Positions 1 through 9,900 of a stretch of 64,000 nt of DNA are shown one piece after another. Where the stretch lies: the NCBI GenBank assembly GCA_030549335.1, contig CM060187.1, positions 59,292,203-59,356,202 of the forward strand, read 5' to 3'. The notes beneath the pieces were generated by a model. The model ran no database searches and was not told where the DNA came from. It saw only the letters and a list, made by a program, of their open reading frames with translations. The position numbers and the translations under genes were made by a program. Position 1 is the first letter of the stretch. Every line of letters begins with the position of its first letter. Source of the DNA: Pontederia crassipes (taxonomy: Eukaryota > Streptophyta > Magnoliopsida > Commelinales > Pontederiaceae).

Positions 1-440
1 TTTTAAAAAAACAAGTACTGTATGTGATTTTTAATATTATATTATTTTATTTATCATTTTTTGTAATTATTAATTATTTTATAAATAAATATTGGGTTTG
101 GAATCTTTTTGAAAAAAATGGTCTATCCAGAAAGACGAGGAGTAAGATAAAAATTAACACCCTTAGTTTCATGAGTGAAATGACACAAATAATAACGAAT
201 AATTTTATTTGCATTAAGCAAATAATCTGACACATAAGTGCTTTTAGTTTTTGAAATCAACAATAATTAGCTGGCGTCCTTGCCACGTCCAAATTAATTA
301 ACGCTTAAAAGGTAAAAGAGATCTCCAAATTTAAAGCATGAAAAAAATGCAATCTTCTAAATTAAATGGGCCATCCAAATTTTGAATTTTTACAATAAAT
401 AAATAGATAATCAAAGCGTTTTTTTATATGTCCATTTTTT
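1..440. other. AT-rich upstream DNA, no gene seen
   Basis: AT-rich sequence ahead of the receptor kinase. The one open frame here (24-230, +) is a run of Ile, Phe, Asn and Lys codons without a recognisable domain and I do not accept it as a gene. The last ~100 bases are the likely proximal promoter of the kinase gene. Confidence 0.6.
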
Positions 441-445
441 TTTTG

Positions 446-453
446 TATATATA
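446..453 (+). promoter_or_regulatory. Putative TATA box of the receptor kinase gene
   Basis: TATATATA follows a T-rich run and lies about 118 bases before the chosen start codon at 564. Transcription would then begin near 480, giving a leader of about 80-90 bases. Inferred from position and sequence only. Confidence 0.45.
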
Positions 454-528
454 GCAGCATTTAATTTCCGCTTGTTGCTTAATTGTTCGACTCTTTTTTA
501 GTACCACAAGCTCCGCTTTATTTCTCCG

Positions 529-564
529 ATGCGGGAGCGCAAGGCTTCCAACTCGATGCTCTGA
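529..564 (+). promoter_or_regulatory. Upstream ORF whose stop overlaps the kinase start codon
   Basis: An ATG at 529 opens an 11-codon frame (MRERKASNSML) that ends at TGA 562-564. The A of this stop is the A of the main ATG at 564, so stop and start overlap by one base (TGATG). If transcription starts near 480, ribosomes would meet this frame first, and the kinase would be made by leaky scanning or by reinitiation at the overlap. The sequence arrangement is direct; the effect on translation is inferred. Confidence 0.5.
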
Positions 565-2954
565 TGAGGCTTCTTACGCTCGCCGCCGCGGTGACAGCAG
601 CAGCTCTCCTCGTCTCCCTCCTCCTTGCCGCCGCCGCTGACGCCGTCGGAGTTGCCTCCACCGTTGCCATCGTCCCCGGAGACACCCCCGTCGTCTGCGG
701 CGTCGTCGCCGAGACCTCCCCTCTTACCGTACGGTGCTCCGCCTTATCCACCGCAGGCGCCGGCCAGCCCTTCGCCCTCCTCCCTAGCGTCTCGTTCTCC
801 TCCGTCTCCGGCGGCTCCGACTCCATCTGCGCCCTGAGGTCCGACGGCGCCGCTTTGTTCTGCTGGAACTCCAGCGGTCCCGGTGGCAACTTCACCGGCC
901 AGAGGCGCGTCTACCACAACGACACCGCTCCACTTCGCGACCTCGCCGTCGGGGACGCCCAGGTGGCGGCCTCCGGCAGCAATGGCACGTTCGTCAAGTG
1001 GTGGCGCGCCGACGGGAGCTTCCCGTCCGGGGTGTACGGGGACTTCCGATCCCTCACCTCCGGCTGGGGATTCTCCTGTGCGCTTGACCCCAAAGGCTCA
1101 GTAGACTGTTGGGGTCCCCGAAGCGACCTGATCCGGGACAACTTCACCAACCAAACCATGTCCACAATTGTCGCCGGCGAATCCCACGCCTGCGGCATCA
1201 CTACTGCCGGGCTCCTAATCTGCGACCGGAGCAACACATCGGACGGATGGACCCCACCTACGTCGGCAGCCTACGAGTTTGGGAGCCTGGCTCTGGGTTC
1301 GAGCCACGCATGCGCCGTCCGGCGCTCAAACGGCACGGTGGTCTGCTGGGACGCCGGGGGCGACCCCCCTTACGCTCCCGCAGGTGACACCGCGTTCGAA
1401 TTTGTGGTTGCGGGCGGGAACCTCACCTGTGGGCTGACGACGGCGAACCATTCCGTGCAGTGCTGGAGTGCCGACCGGAGGAGCCTGCCGCTGACGACGA
1501 TTCCGTTGCCGGAAATTCTTCCGGGGATGTGTACTTCTAACCAGAGCTCTTGCGAGTGCGGCCCTGTTTCATTATCTGAGACGCTCTGCGCCAATACAGG
1601 CGTCATATGCAAGCAATTTTGCGACTCTCAACCGTCTCCGTCAACGCCGTCACCGCCGTCTTCGCCATCTCCGTCCTCTTCAGAGAAGACGAGCAAAAAA
1701 TGGTTAGCATTCATGATCGTTGGCGCCGTCGGAACATTCGCCGGAATCTGTTCGATAGTTTTCTGCTTATGGTTCGGAGTGTGCCGAAACAAGAAAGTTC
1801 ACAATTCAGTTCAGCCGTCCATCACGGCCACCGGAAATGGAGGATCACACGCCTTGACCACCTCCCCGCCGGGAGTCACCAGCCCATTCACCTCTCCGAA
1901 TGGGTCCAAATCCCGAATTTTCCGGCGGCAGGGATCGAGGATCATGAGCCGGCAGCGGAGTGGCCCGTCCTCCTTCAAGGACCGAGCTGTGGAGTTCAGC
2001 TTTGCGGAGCTTGCCGCAGCGACCAAGGACTTCGCATTGGAGACCAAGATCGGTGCAGGGAGCTTCGGGACTGTGTACAAGGGAAAGCTCACCGATGGAC
2101 GAGAGGTGGCCATCAAGAGAAGTGAATCTGGTGTAAGGACGAAGAAGTTTCAGGAGAAGGAAAGTGCATTCCAGTCGGAGCTGGAATTCCTCTCTCGGCT
2201 CCACCACAAACACCTGGTGGGATTTGTAGGATACTGTGAGGAGAGGGAAGAGAGGCTCTTGGTGTATGAGTACATGAAGAATGGAGCTCTGTATGACCAC
2301 TTACATCCCAAGGATGACAAGGCTCCATTTACCTTGAATTCATGGAAGATGAGAATCAAGCTAATGCTGGATGCAGCTAGGGGGATTGAGTATCTGCACA
2401 ACTACGCCGTCCCGCCCATCATCCACCGAGACATTAAATCGTCAAATATACTGATCGACGGGAACTGGGTTGCTCGTGTTTCTGACTTTGGGTTGTCGCT
2501 AATGGGGCCGGAGTCGGAAGGTGTGCATCTCTCGATGAAGGCGGCCGGGACTGTTGGTTACATGGACCCTGAGTACTATGGCTTGCACCATTTGACAGTG
2601 AAGAGTGATGTTTATGGCTTTGGGGTGGTGATGCTGGAGGTGTTAACAGGTAAAAGAGCAATCTTTAAGGAGGAGGAAGGTGGAAGTCCATTGAGTGTGG
2701 TGGATTACACATTGCCCTCCATTGTTGCCGGGGAGATCACCAAGCTGCTCGACACAAGGGTTGAACAACCTGGATTACACGAAGCCGAGGCATTGGAGCT
2801 GGTGGCGTACACGGCAATGCACTGTGTGAGGCTTGAGGGTAGGGAGCGGCCGAGCATGTCTGACATTGTAGCAAATCTTGAGAGTGCACTTGCTCTCTGT
2901 GAGGAAGGGGATTCTAGCATCTCCAATGCAAGCATCTCATTTGCTTCAGATTGA
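564..2954 (+). CDS. CCR3: CRINKLY4-related receptor-like serine/threonine kinase (CCR3/CCR4 type)
   Basis: Single-exon gene, 796 aa. Residues 1-27 are a signal peptide. About 30-320 form a CRINKLY4-type beta-propeller ectodomain with repeated motifs such as CALDPKGSVDCWG, CGITTAGLLIC and CAVRRSNGTVVCW. A short Cys-rich stretch (about 320-355) and a Pro/Ser linker follow, then a membrane helix at about 381-406. The kinase domain has the glycine loop GAGSFGTVYKG (497-507), VAIK with Lys518, HRDIK with Asp623, DFG from Asp641 and GTVGYMDPEY; all key catalytic residues are present. The reading frame is open back to 483 but has no earlier ATG, and the ATG at 564 begins the signal peptide, so I start there. 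Family members act at the plasma membrane in epidermal and developmental signalling; the ligand is unknown here. CCR3 is preferred over CCR4 partly because of the neighbouring phosphatase gene. Confidence 0.93.
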   Translation: MRLLTLAAAVTAAALLVSLLLAAAADAVGVASTVAIVPGDTPVVCGVVAETSPLTVRCSALSTAGAGQPFALLPSVSFSSVSGGSDSICALRSDGAALFCWNSSGPGGNFTGQRRVYHNDTAPLRDLAVGDAQVAASGSNGTFVKWWRADGSFPSGVYGDFRSLTSGWGFSCALDPKGSVDCWGPRSDLIRDNFTNQTMSTIVAGESHACGITTAGLLICDRSNTSDGWTPPTSAAYEFGSLALGSSHACAVRRSNGTVVCWDAGGDPPYAPAGDTAFEFVVAGGNLTCGLTTANHSVQCWSADRRSLPLTTIPLPEILPGMCTSNQSSCECGPVSLSETLCANTGVICKQFCDSQPSPSTPSPPSSPSPSSSEKTSKKWLAFMIVGAVGTFAGICSIVFCLWFGVCRNKKVHNSVQPSITATGNGGSHALTTSPPGVTSPFTSPNGSKSRIFRRQGSRIMSRQRSGPSSFKDRAVEFSFAELAAATKDFALETKIGAGSFGTVYKGKLTDGREVAIKRSESGVRTKKFQEKESAFQSELEFLSRLHHKHLVGFVGYCEEREERLLVYEYMKNGALYDHLHPKDDKAPFTLNSWKMRIKLMLDAARGIEYLHNYAVPPIIHRDIKSSNILIDGNWVARVSDFGLSLMGPESEGVHLSMKAAGTVGYMDPEYYGLHHLTVKSDVYGFGVVMLEVLTGKRAIFKEEEGGSPLSVVDYTLPSIVAGEITKLLDTRVEQPGLHEAEALELVAYTAMHCVRLEGRERPSMSDIVANLESALALCEEGDSSISNASISFASD

Positions 2955-4510
2955 TTTCCGATTTTTTAGGGAAGAGGAATTTTTTCTCAATTCTTTCTTT
3001 TGTTTCTCCAGTTAATGATACCTTTGTTTCAGACATTCTGTAAATAATTTATTCTAACACCTTGGATTATCATGGAGGTGAATCAACATTTGTTTTAATT
3101 ACTTGAACATTAGCTTTAAATTATACCTTTGGTTGAATTGCTGTCTTGACATTCAGAAAGGGGTCAAACTTTTTTAAGTCTTGATCTGTAGCTTTGACAG
3201 TAATGTCTCAGTTGCATTCTTAAACTTAGAAGGGTCTCAGCTCAACATTGTTGAAAGTTTGTAGTCAATTCATCCAGAAAATGTGTTTTCATCACACAAA
3301 TTGTGTTTGAAGACTGAGTCAAACAGCTATTTCTAATAAGACTCAGTCAATTCCCTACAGCATACTTTATTTATTATGGTCAATTCTGTCTCACTTTTCC
3401 TGTGGGACAGGGGTTACACCCAGTCAAACCTTCTTATGACTGCAGAGGCCTAGAAGAAAATGTATCCCAATTAATTGCTGACATATATAAATATAATTGC
3501 ATTCTGTCGCTTTTGGATGCATGTGATGATTGTCAAGCTGAAATAAAAGTATAATGAACTCGTGTTCATTGCTTCAGCTGGGGAAACAAATTTGTTTTCC
3601 TCTTCATTGAGGGTTTGATCTGACTAAAGATGAAAGCAAAGCATGGAGTATGAACATCAAGTTTGCCAATGTTTAGTTATGCCCAGTAAACAATATCAAA
3701 GTTGCTAAAACCAAATCAAACTACAGGTCCATGTGGACATACATTTTGAAAAATCATGATCTACGTCATTTTTGTAGCTTTCGGTCAATGTTGCCCTATC
3801 AAAAAGTTCACATGAGTTCCAAGTCTCTTCATGCTTTTCTCTTCAATTATTGCTCATATTTATATCTTCTCTCTTTGTTTTTTTAGTATGCATCTTGGCT
3901 TCAGTCTCTGCTTTCTGATCTTTCAAACCTTCTACATATACATTTGGGTTTTGCGACGTTACTTAATTGTCTAATTAAATCATTGGTGCGGTGATACCTA
4001 AAATTAGTTCAGTTTGATAAAAACAAGAGCGGGCACAATGAGAACATAATCCGCAGTGTCCTCTTGTTCATAGAATTCAGACTTTGTCCCACTCTCTTAA
4101 AACCATTGTATTCCTTACATTAATCTGCCAAAACAAATTTTTTTTATGATCTAATAGCTCCGGATTGGTTCATTGGAATAATCAGTTCTCATTTGAGATC
4201 AATTCCTCCAGATGGTTCAGAAATTTTATGGAACTGGGCATACAAATGCTTGCTAAACTAGCTCTCTGCAGATATTGCAGTCCTCAGATGACAGTTGGAA
4301 GGGTATTCTTATGAGGATTGGAGTGACCAAAAGAATATGAGAGATTACTTGCATGGGACATGTGATATCAAACTATCATTTGCTTTCTTCTTGTATCAAC
4401 TTCTGGTTCTTGTAGGTCCATCAGATAGCCAAATTTCTGTGATTCCAACAACTTTGCTCCTTTGATTAGCTACATGTACTTCTGTATATAGATGTCATGA
4501 TAACTCATGA
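2955..4510. other. Kinase 3' UTR then intergenic DNA, nothing further seen
   Basis: The first ~100 bases after the stop are T-rich and probably 3' UTR. The rest is unremarkable intergenic sequence: I found no long open frame, RNA gene or repeat with clear ends. Confidence 0.5.
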
Positions 4511-4687
4511 CCTGTAAAGTGTAAACTCCTCCGTATGCAAACATGGAAAATATTAATAATTGTAAAAATAACAAAAAAAATGATAAACAGTGACGAACAA
4601 TTACGTTTACATGTCCATTTTGATCATTCAATTAATTTGTGGAGAGTTTAGTCTAGAAGGAAACAAAGCGTTTTTACACTTTACAGG
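4511..4687. repeat. Small inverted-repeat element (MITE), about 177 bp
   Basis: CCTGTAAAGTGTAAA at 4511-4525 is repeated as a perfect 15-bp inverted copy at 4673-4687, and a looser match continues inward. Size and arrangement are those of a MITE. I see no convincing target-site duplication, so the family is not assigned. Confidence 0.55.
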
Positions 4688-4962
4688 GCATATGTCTTCT
4701 CGTGGGAATAAAGTTTCATTCGATTTTCCTCTTGTTATCTGCTTTGCTCTCTAAATTGTAATTTTGAAAACACTTTTACTTAATCCCGAATATTTAAATT
4801 TTAGTTCATTAAAATAAGATTTTTCCTCTTTATATTTGATTTTATATAATTTGTTTTAAATTAAAATATAAAAAAGGACCATCCATAGTTTTATTTATAT
4901 TTTATTCTATTTTATTAAAAAATAATTAGATAAGATTGGATAAGCACACAAAGATAAATATG

Positions 4963-4965
<3 letters not shown>

Positions 4966-4999
<34 letters not shown>
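4966..4999. repeat. (AT)17 microsatellite
   Basis: Uninterrupted AT dinucleotides, lying 41 bases outside the left end of the Mutator-like element. Confidence 0.9.
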
Positions 5000-5001
<2 letters not shown>

Positions 5002-5040
5002 ATTTAAGGACTAGGGTTTAATGGAAGTGTTTGAAAAGTG

Positions 5041-5793
5041 GGATAAATTTCATTAAATATTTTCAAACTTTACTTTGTAGTTAGATTATTCTTCAACTAT
5101 GAACTTATTTTATCGACTATCTTTTTTATCTGTGATTGTCTATTTCTTGATTGCTCCACCATGCGTATGGATGTCCGACGTGGCAAGTTAAATAATACTA
5201 AAATATAAAATTTTAGAAAATAAAAATTTTGAGGTGTGCCCTTTTTTTCTCCCTCCAACAGCCTCCCTTTCTTCCGGGCATTCGAAAAGGAAGGGGGAGG
5301 GGGTGGCCGCCCCCTCCTTCTCTGGGCGTGATCGTGCGAGGTGTTGGGGCCAGGCCCCTTCCCCTTCCCCTTTCAACGTCAGAGAAGAGAGGGGAAGGGA
5401 GCGATCACCCCCTCCGAAGAAGAGAGGGGGTGGTCGCCCCTCCTCCTTTGGAGTCATCCTCCCCCTTCTCTGATAGCCGGAGAAGGGGAGGGGGAGGGGT
5501 GGTCACCCTCTCCTCTGGCCAGCTGCCGGAGGGAGAAGAGAAGGGGGCACGCCCTCTTTTTTATTTTTAAAATTTTTTCATATTATTATTTTAACATGTC
5601 ACATCAAACATCTACATACATGAAGGAGAAAGAAATATTCCATGTAGATGGTGCACTTGGAAAGGGACATTTAATGAAATTTAGTTGGAGAATAAGTTGA
5701 TAACCGGTGAAAATAAGTTGATAGTTGGAGAATAATTTAATTACAAAATAAAGTTAAAGAATAGAATTGAAAATGGACATTTAATGAAATTTA
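5041..5793. mobile_element. Non-autonomous Mutator-like (long inverted repeat) element with GC-rich core
   Basis: About 753 bp bounded by GAAAAGTG at 5033-5040 and 5794-5801 (9 bp if one mismatch is allowed), a Mutator-sized target duplication. The two ends form diverged inverted repeats of about 200 bp: the left arm (5042-5230) matches the complement of the right arm (5560-5793), differing mostly by C/T and G/A changes, as expected from decay of methylated cytosine. The right arm carries an extra internal duplication (two copies of TTTAATGAAATTTAG). Between the arms, 5235-5560 is GC-rich and made of alternating G-runs and C-runs, unlike the AT-rich surroundings. No transposase is encoded; open frames across the core are composition effects. 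Confidence 0.75.
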
Positions 5794-5801
5794 GAAAAGT
5801 G

Positions 5802-6125
5802 AAATGCAAAGTAGATAGGGTGAAGTGAAAATGTAGTACAAGAATTGATCCCAAAAAAAGGTTAAAAATGTTATGGAAAGGTATGTGCATTTTCTGGGAG
5901 GAAAAAATGTTGAAAAATGAGGAATGTGCACCTTAATCATTGAGGATTTATTATATCAGACGTTATAATTTAATTATATATCTGGGTTGAAAGTCCTGCT
6001 AATAATATACATGGGAAAGAAATGGTTCATTGAGCCTTGGCCACCACAGTCCATTGGTTCAAGGATAAATGCAAAATCATGGTTTAAAAGTAAGAGGAAA
6101 CGGCATTTGAATCGTACCAGATTCA
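5802..6125. other. Intergenic AT-rich stretch
   Basis: Lies between the Mutator-like element and the RTE/Au retroposon end. Nothing recognisable. Confidence 0.5.
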
Positions 6126-6224
6126 ACAACAACAAAATCTTATCCCACTAGGTGGAGTCGGCTACATGATTCATACGACGTCATATTCGTTGTCATAAGA
6201 TTCGACAAGGTTTTACGCTGACTG
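6126..6224 (-). mobile_element. 5'-truncated RTE-LINE/Au-SINE type retroposon with (TTG)n tail
   Basis: Read on the minus strand it ends in the plant retroposon tail TAGCCGACTCCACCTAGTGG followed by GATAAGATTTTG and TTG repeats. It is flanked by a 17-bp duplication with one mismatch: GAATCGTACCAGATTCA at 6109-6125 and the same with T for C at 6225-6241. About 99 bp remain of a unit that is near 190 bp in the copy at 45580. This tail is shared by Au-type SINEs and RTE-type LINEs, so I cannot tell which. Confidence 0.75.
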
Positions 6225-6241
6225 GAATCGTATCAGATTCA

Positions 6242-6991
6242 TTGTATCATTTAATAGTAGTCATATATTTTCGTTTTTTCTGTTCATTAACATAAATATT
6301 CAAATTTCATATGAATAAATTTCTCACTCATAATCGTCGCTTGCACTTACACTATTCAAATAAGTGACATCTTGATAGTCATTTGCAGTTAGTATGTTTC
6401 AAGTTGTTGCCACTTGCTATCAAACCTTTTGCTAGGTTTCGTTTCCTGTGATCAAGTGAAGTCCTTTGATTCATGAACACTACAATCTGTTTTTCTTTTC
6501 TTTTTTTTTTGTTTTTCAGCATGCTGACTGCAACATGTAAACTGAGTATTCCATCCCATCATAAAGTAATCTGGTGCCTTGGATATACTTTGCAAATCAA
6601 TAATTTGTAACCAATGTACAGTTCAATCAATATCCATAATAATACAATATTGATACTACCTTACATTGCAATGTTTTGCTTCCTAAATGATTGTGGTGCC
6701 CAGAGGTTTATTACAATAGCACCAGCAACTTGGGTACTTGCAGTTCAGAGAGGTGAATGTGCTAATTGGGGTGCAAAATTCCTCTTCAGAGCACTAAGCA
6801 ATGCGATACTGTACAAGAATATTTCCACTTGGCATTTATGTGGCCTAATTTCTACTGCTAAGACCACCCGGTTTAACAGCCTCCGAATCTCATTCAGCGG
6901 ACCTTACAATTTGGTAACTTCATTTGAAAACATGAAAGACTAGCCATTAGGAGTTCTTACAAGGACAGATTTTGACATCGTCGGAGAAATT
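6242..6991. other. 3' flank and probable 3' UTR of the phosphatase gene
   Basis: Sequence beyond the minus-strand stop codon. An open plus-strand frame at 6614-6943 has no family resemblance and lies antisense to the probable UTR, so it is not called as a gene. Confidence 0.5.
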
Positions 6992-9900
6992 TCATGTAGT
7001 ACAATCAGTGGTAGGAATTCCATGCTGAGTGAACCACTCTGGCATGTGAAACTTCTCATGCAGAAAAGGCCTGACATCTTTCTGAAGAGAAAGGTGCTTC
7101 AGGAGCGGAAGAATAACACCCACGAGCTGTAGACATCAATTAAAGAGGTTGAAACGGATACAATTTAAGCGGAATTGCAATGCTACTTATTTATGTATTG
7201 ATAAATGAGTAGAAGAGGACAATATCCACCTGCTCATCAAAAGGTTGTCCAGCAGAAAATGGAACACAAGGTATGCCATTTAATGGTTGTAGCACGAAAG
7301 AAAATGGATTGTTATCAACAATGACGATGCGTCTGAAATCTTTTGAAATGCAAGAAAGATCTTTAACATGCTCTCGGTATTGCCTGATTCGCAAAATTCA
7401 GAATACCTTGTAAGTTAAGCTACTGAACGTTGGCCAATGCATTAGGAAAGAAAAAAGAAACAATAAATGTTACATATTTTGGAGAAAAACTGTAGATATT
7501 AGTGTTCTGAAAGCACAGGCAAATAAGAGCTATATTTGATGCAAATGCATTTTAATTATTTGAAATATAATGCTGTAGGAAGAGTTCTGGCTGTAATTTA
7601 TTGAACTCAACTCAAGTGTGGAACTGATTGTGACATTTAAATGCAATGAAACTGAAAAGACAAAGTTCATCACAAAATAAGAGAGAAATTATTATGAAAA
7701 AAAAAACTTTGCATTTTTATATTGAAGAAGTATTGCAAGCTATTAGATGGGATTTAAATAAGCTTCCATGATAAACAAATTACTGACAAAGGAATTATAA
7801 ATCAAATTACTGACATTTTAGAATATGAAAGTTGTCATATTTGTTTCCATATCTTCAGTAAGCATGTTTTACTGGTGAAGATGTTACTACCTTAGGTATA
7901 AGCTACAAAAAAATCTGTCCTACTCATGAACAAACATCAAATCACATTGGACATACCATATGTGCCAGCCAAATTGATTTTTTAAAGAGGTTAGCCAAAT
8001 CGATTAATAAGTTTCTTTAGACATTTATTGATATTCAGAAACATCAAAGAACATAATAAGTGACAAATGAATATTCCATGAGAATGTTATAAATGATGAG
8101 TTTCAAGTGAATATGAATTCCAGGCCAAGATTGGCCAGTGAGTTGACTGCAGCAGATACACATGAGCAAAGTCTACAACACATTTTCCAGTAAATTTTTG
8201 TGAGACTACAATAAAGTACACACAATTGTCACTACCTGAGAAAGATTGTCAGAAGTAAATATAAAAAGGAGAAAAGTAAAACGTACGTGCTCACTGTTGC
8301 GGGTCGGTAGAGGCGATGAGCTAACTTATTATCAACATCTATTCTATCAACGACTGGTCTAGCATAATCTGTCGGACGTAGAATATAAAGGACACTTAGA
8401 TTACATTAGATAAAACAAAATAGAAGGTAACTAGTTCCTACCTTCCAGACCAGCAGTGAAAAGAACAAGATCAGCAAATTCACTACTCTGTTTTAGAAAC
8501 TCGCGCAAACCAGGGCGTTCAAAGACTGTCACATAGTTCATCTTTTGTTTTCCATCAATATCCTACAACAAAAATAAGTAAGATGGAGATTCTCCTTTTA
8601 AGAGAAAAAGGATAACTAGACAGATGGAGCTTAAAATTGGCAAGTAGAAGAAAACAAGATGAACATTATAACACCAACTAATAAACAACCTTCTCAGCAG
8701 ATAGGCACTCCAGATCAAAGCACTTTAAACCAGCTTCCACAGCCTGATTACGGACATTTGAGGGAAGGCTAGATGTTTCATATGCACAAATTAGAGTTTC
8801 ATCCAAGTCAAGTACAATCTGCACATTAGGCAACCTGATATTAATGCATGGGAGCTTGCAAATTTTTACATAATTGCTTTATGAAATGACAAAAATGAAT
8901 ACACCCTTGATCTAAGAGAATTACTACAAATGAACAAAATATGTGCAGAAGCAAGTATTAACATGGAAGGTAATAAGGTAACACGACATTTAAAATGGAC
9001 CTTCTCCTTCTGGAGTGTCTCAAGGGCATCTCACTGGACAATTCAAGACTGGACTCATGGACATTGATGCCTGCCCAGTTATCTGCCTGCGCAGTGTATC
9101 AGCTTTTGGATGAGGACAACAGGTTGGAAGGCACTGAGATGAGGATTGACAGCAACCATAAACAGCAGCTAAAGATTCCTCTCTACATGAAATCCTTTTT
9201 ATGGTTCTTTAGGAATCAATGGGCAAGGGAGATGAGTACCACTTGTGTCATGTGCGATGCTGCCATGTAGGAATTGACCATTTGTGATTTCATGCCCTGT
9301 AGCGAGAGCAGTGTGGCGACCGGCCTGCTGGAATTGGATTGACACCAGGTTTTTTGAAGGACCTATATGGCTGGGTGACATCATCAACATAATCACTTAT
9401 GTTTCAAAACACCGGCGAACTATACCTTTTGCTGTCTTGTAGGCCATCCAGTCACAATGAAATGTTTTTTTTTTATGGACAAAAAGATGACTAGCAAGCT
9501 GGTAGTCATTCTGGTCCTCAATCGATAAGTTAAAATAAACTTAAATAGCAAGAAGTTCACAGAAATCGAAATCAAACAGTTACGAGTGGACACCCTAGTC
9601 CCTGAATATCGCACTGTGTCCACATAAACACTCTCTGAAAAATTGCACTGTTGCATTGAGCCAGTCGCAATGAAATGTGGTTATGTTCAGGATACAGAGA
9701 TGATATGTGGAGGATATTGTTGGCATGGTACATGAAGAGAAAATGGAGGGAGAATATCTCGTCATTTCTCCAACTTGATGTAATCAAACATTTAACATGG
9801 ATTCCGGTTAGCATTAATAAATCTGGATGGATGCAATTCAAGGCAATCACCCTTCAGTCTCTGAAAGAAAACGTAATACCTAAAATTAAACTCCTGTGTG

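Noticed and set aside
483-563. Extension of the kinase frame upstream of 564
   Set aside because: It would begin at TTG and has no ATG; the ATG at 564 starts a normal signal peptide.
518-2935. Many antisense and shifted open frames over the kinase gene
   Set aside because: They follow the GC-rich codon use of the real gene and show no domains.
5188-5700. Overlapping Pro/Gly/Arg-rich open frames in the 5-kb element core
   Set aside because: Present on both strands and in several frames, built from G and C runs; composition effect.
8995-9270. 91-codon plus-strand open frame in phosphatase intron 1
   Set aside because: No known domain, no splice partner, antisense to an expressed gene.
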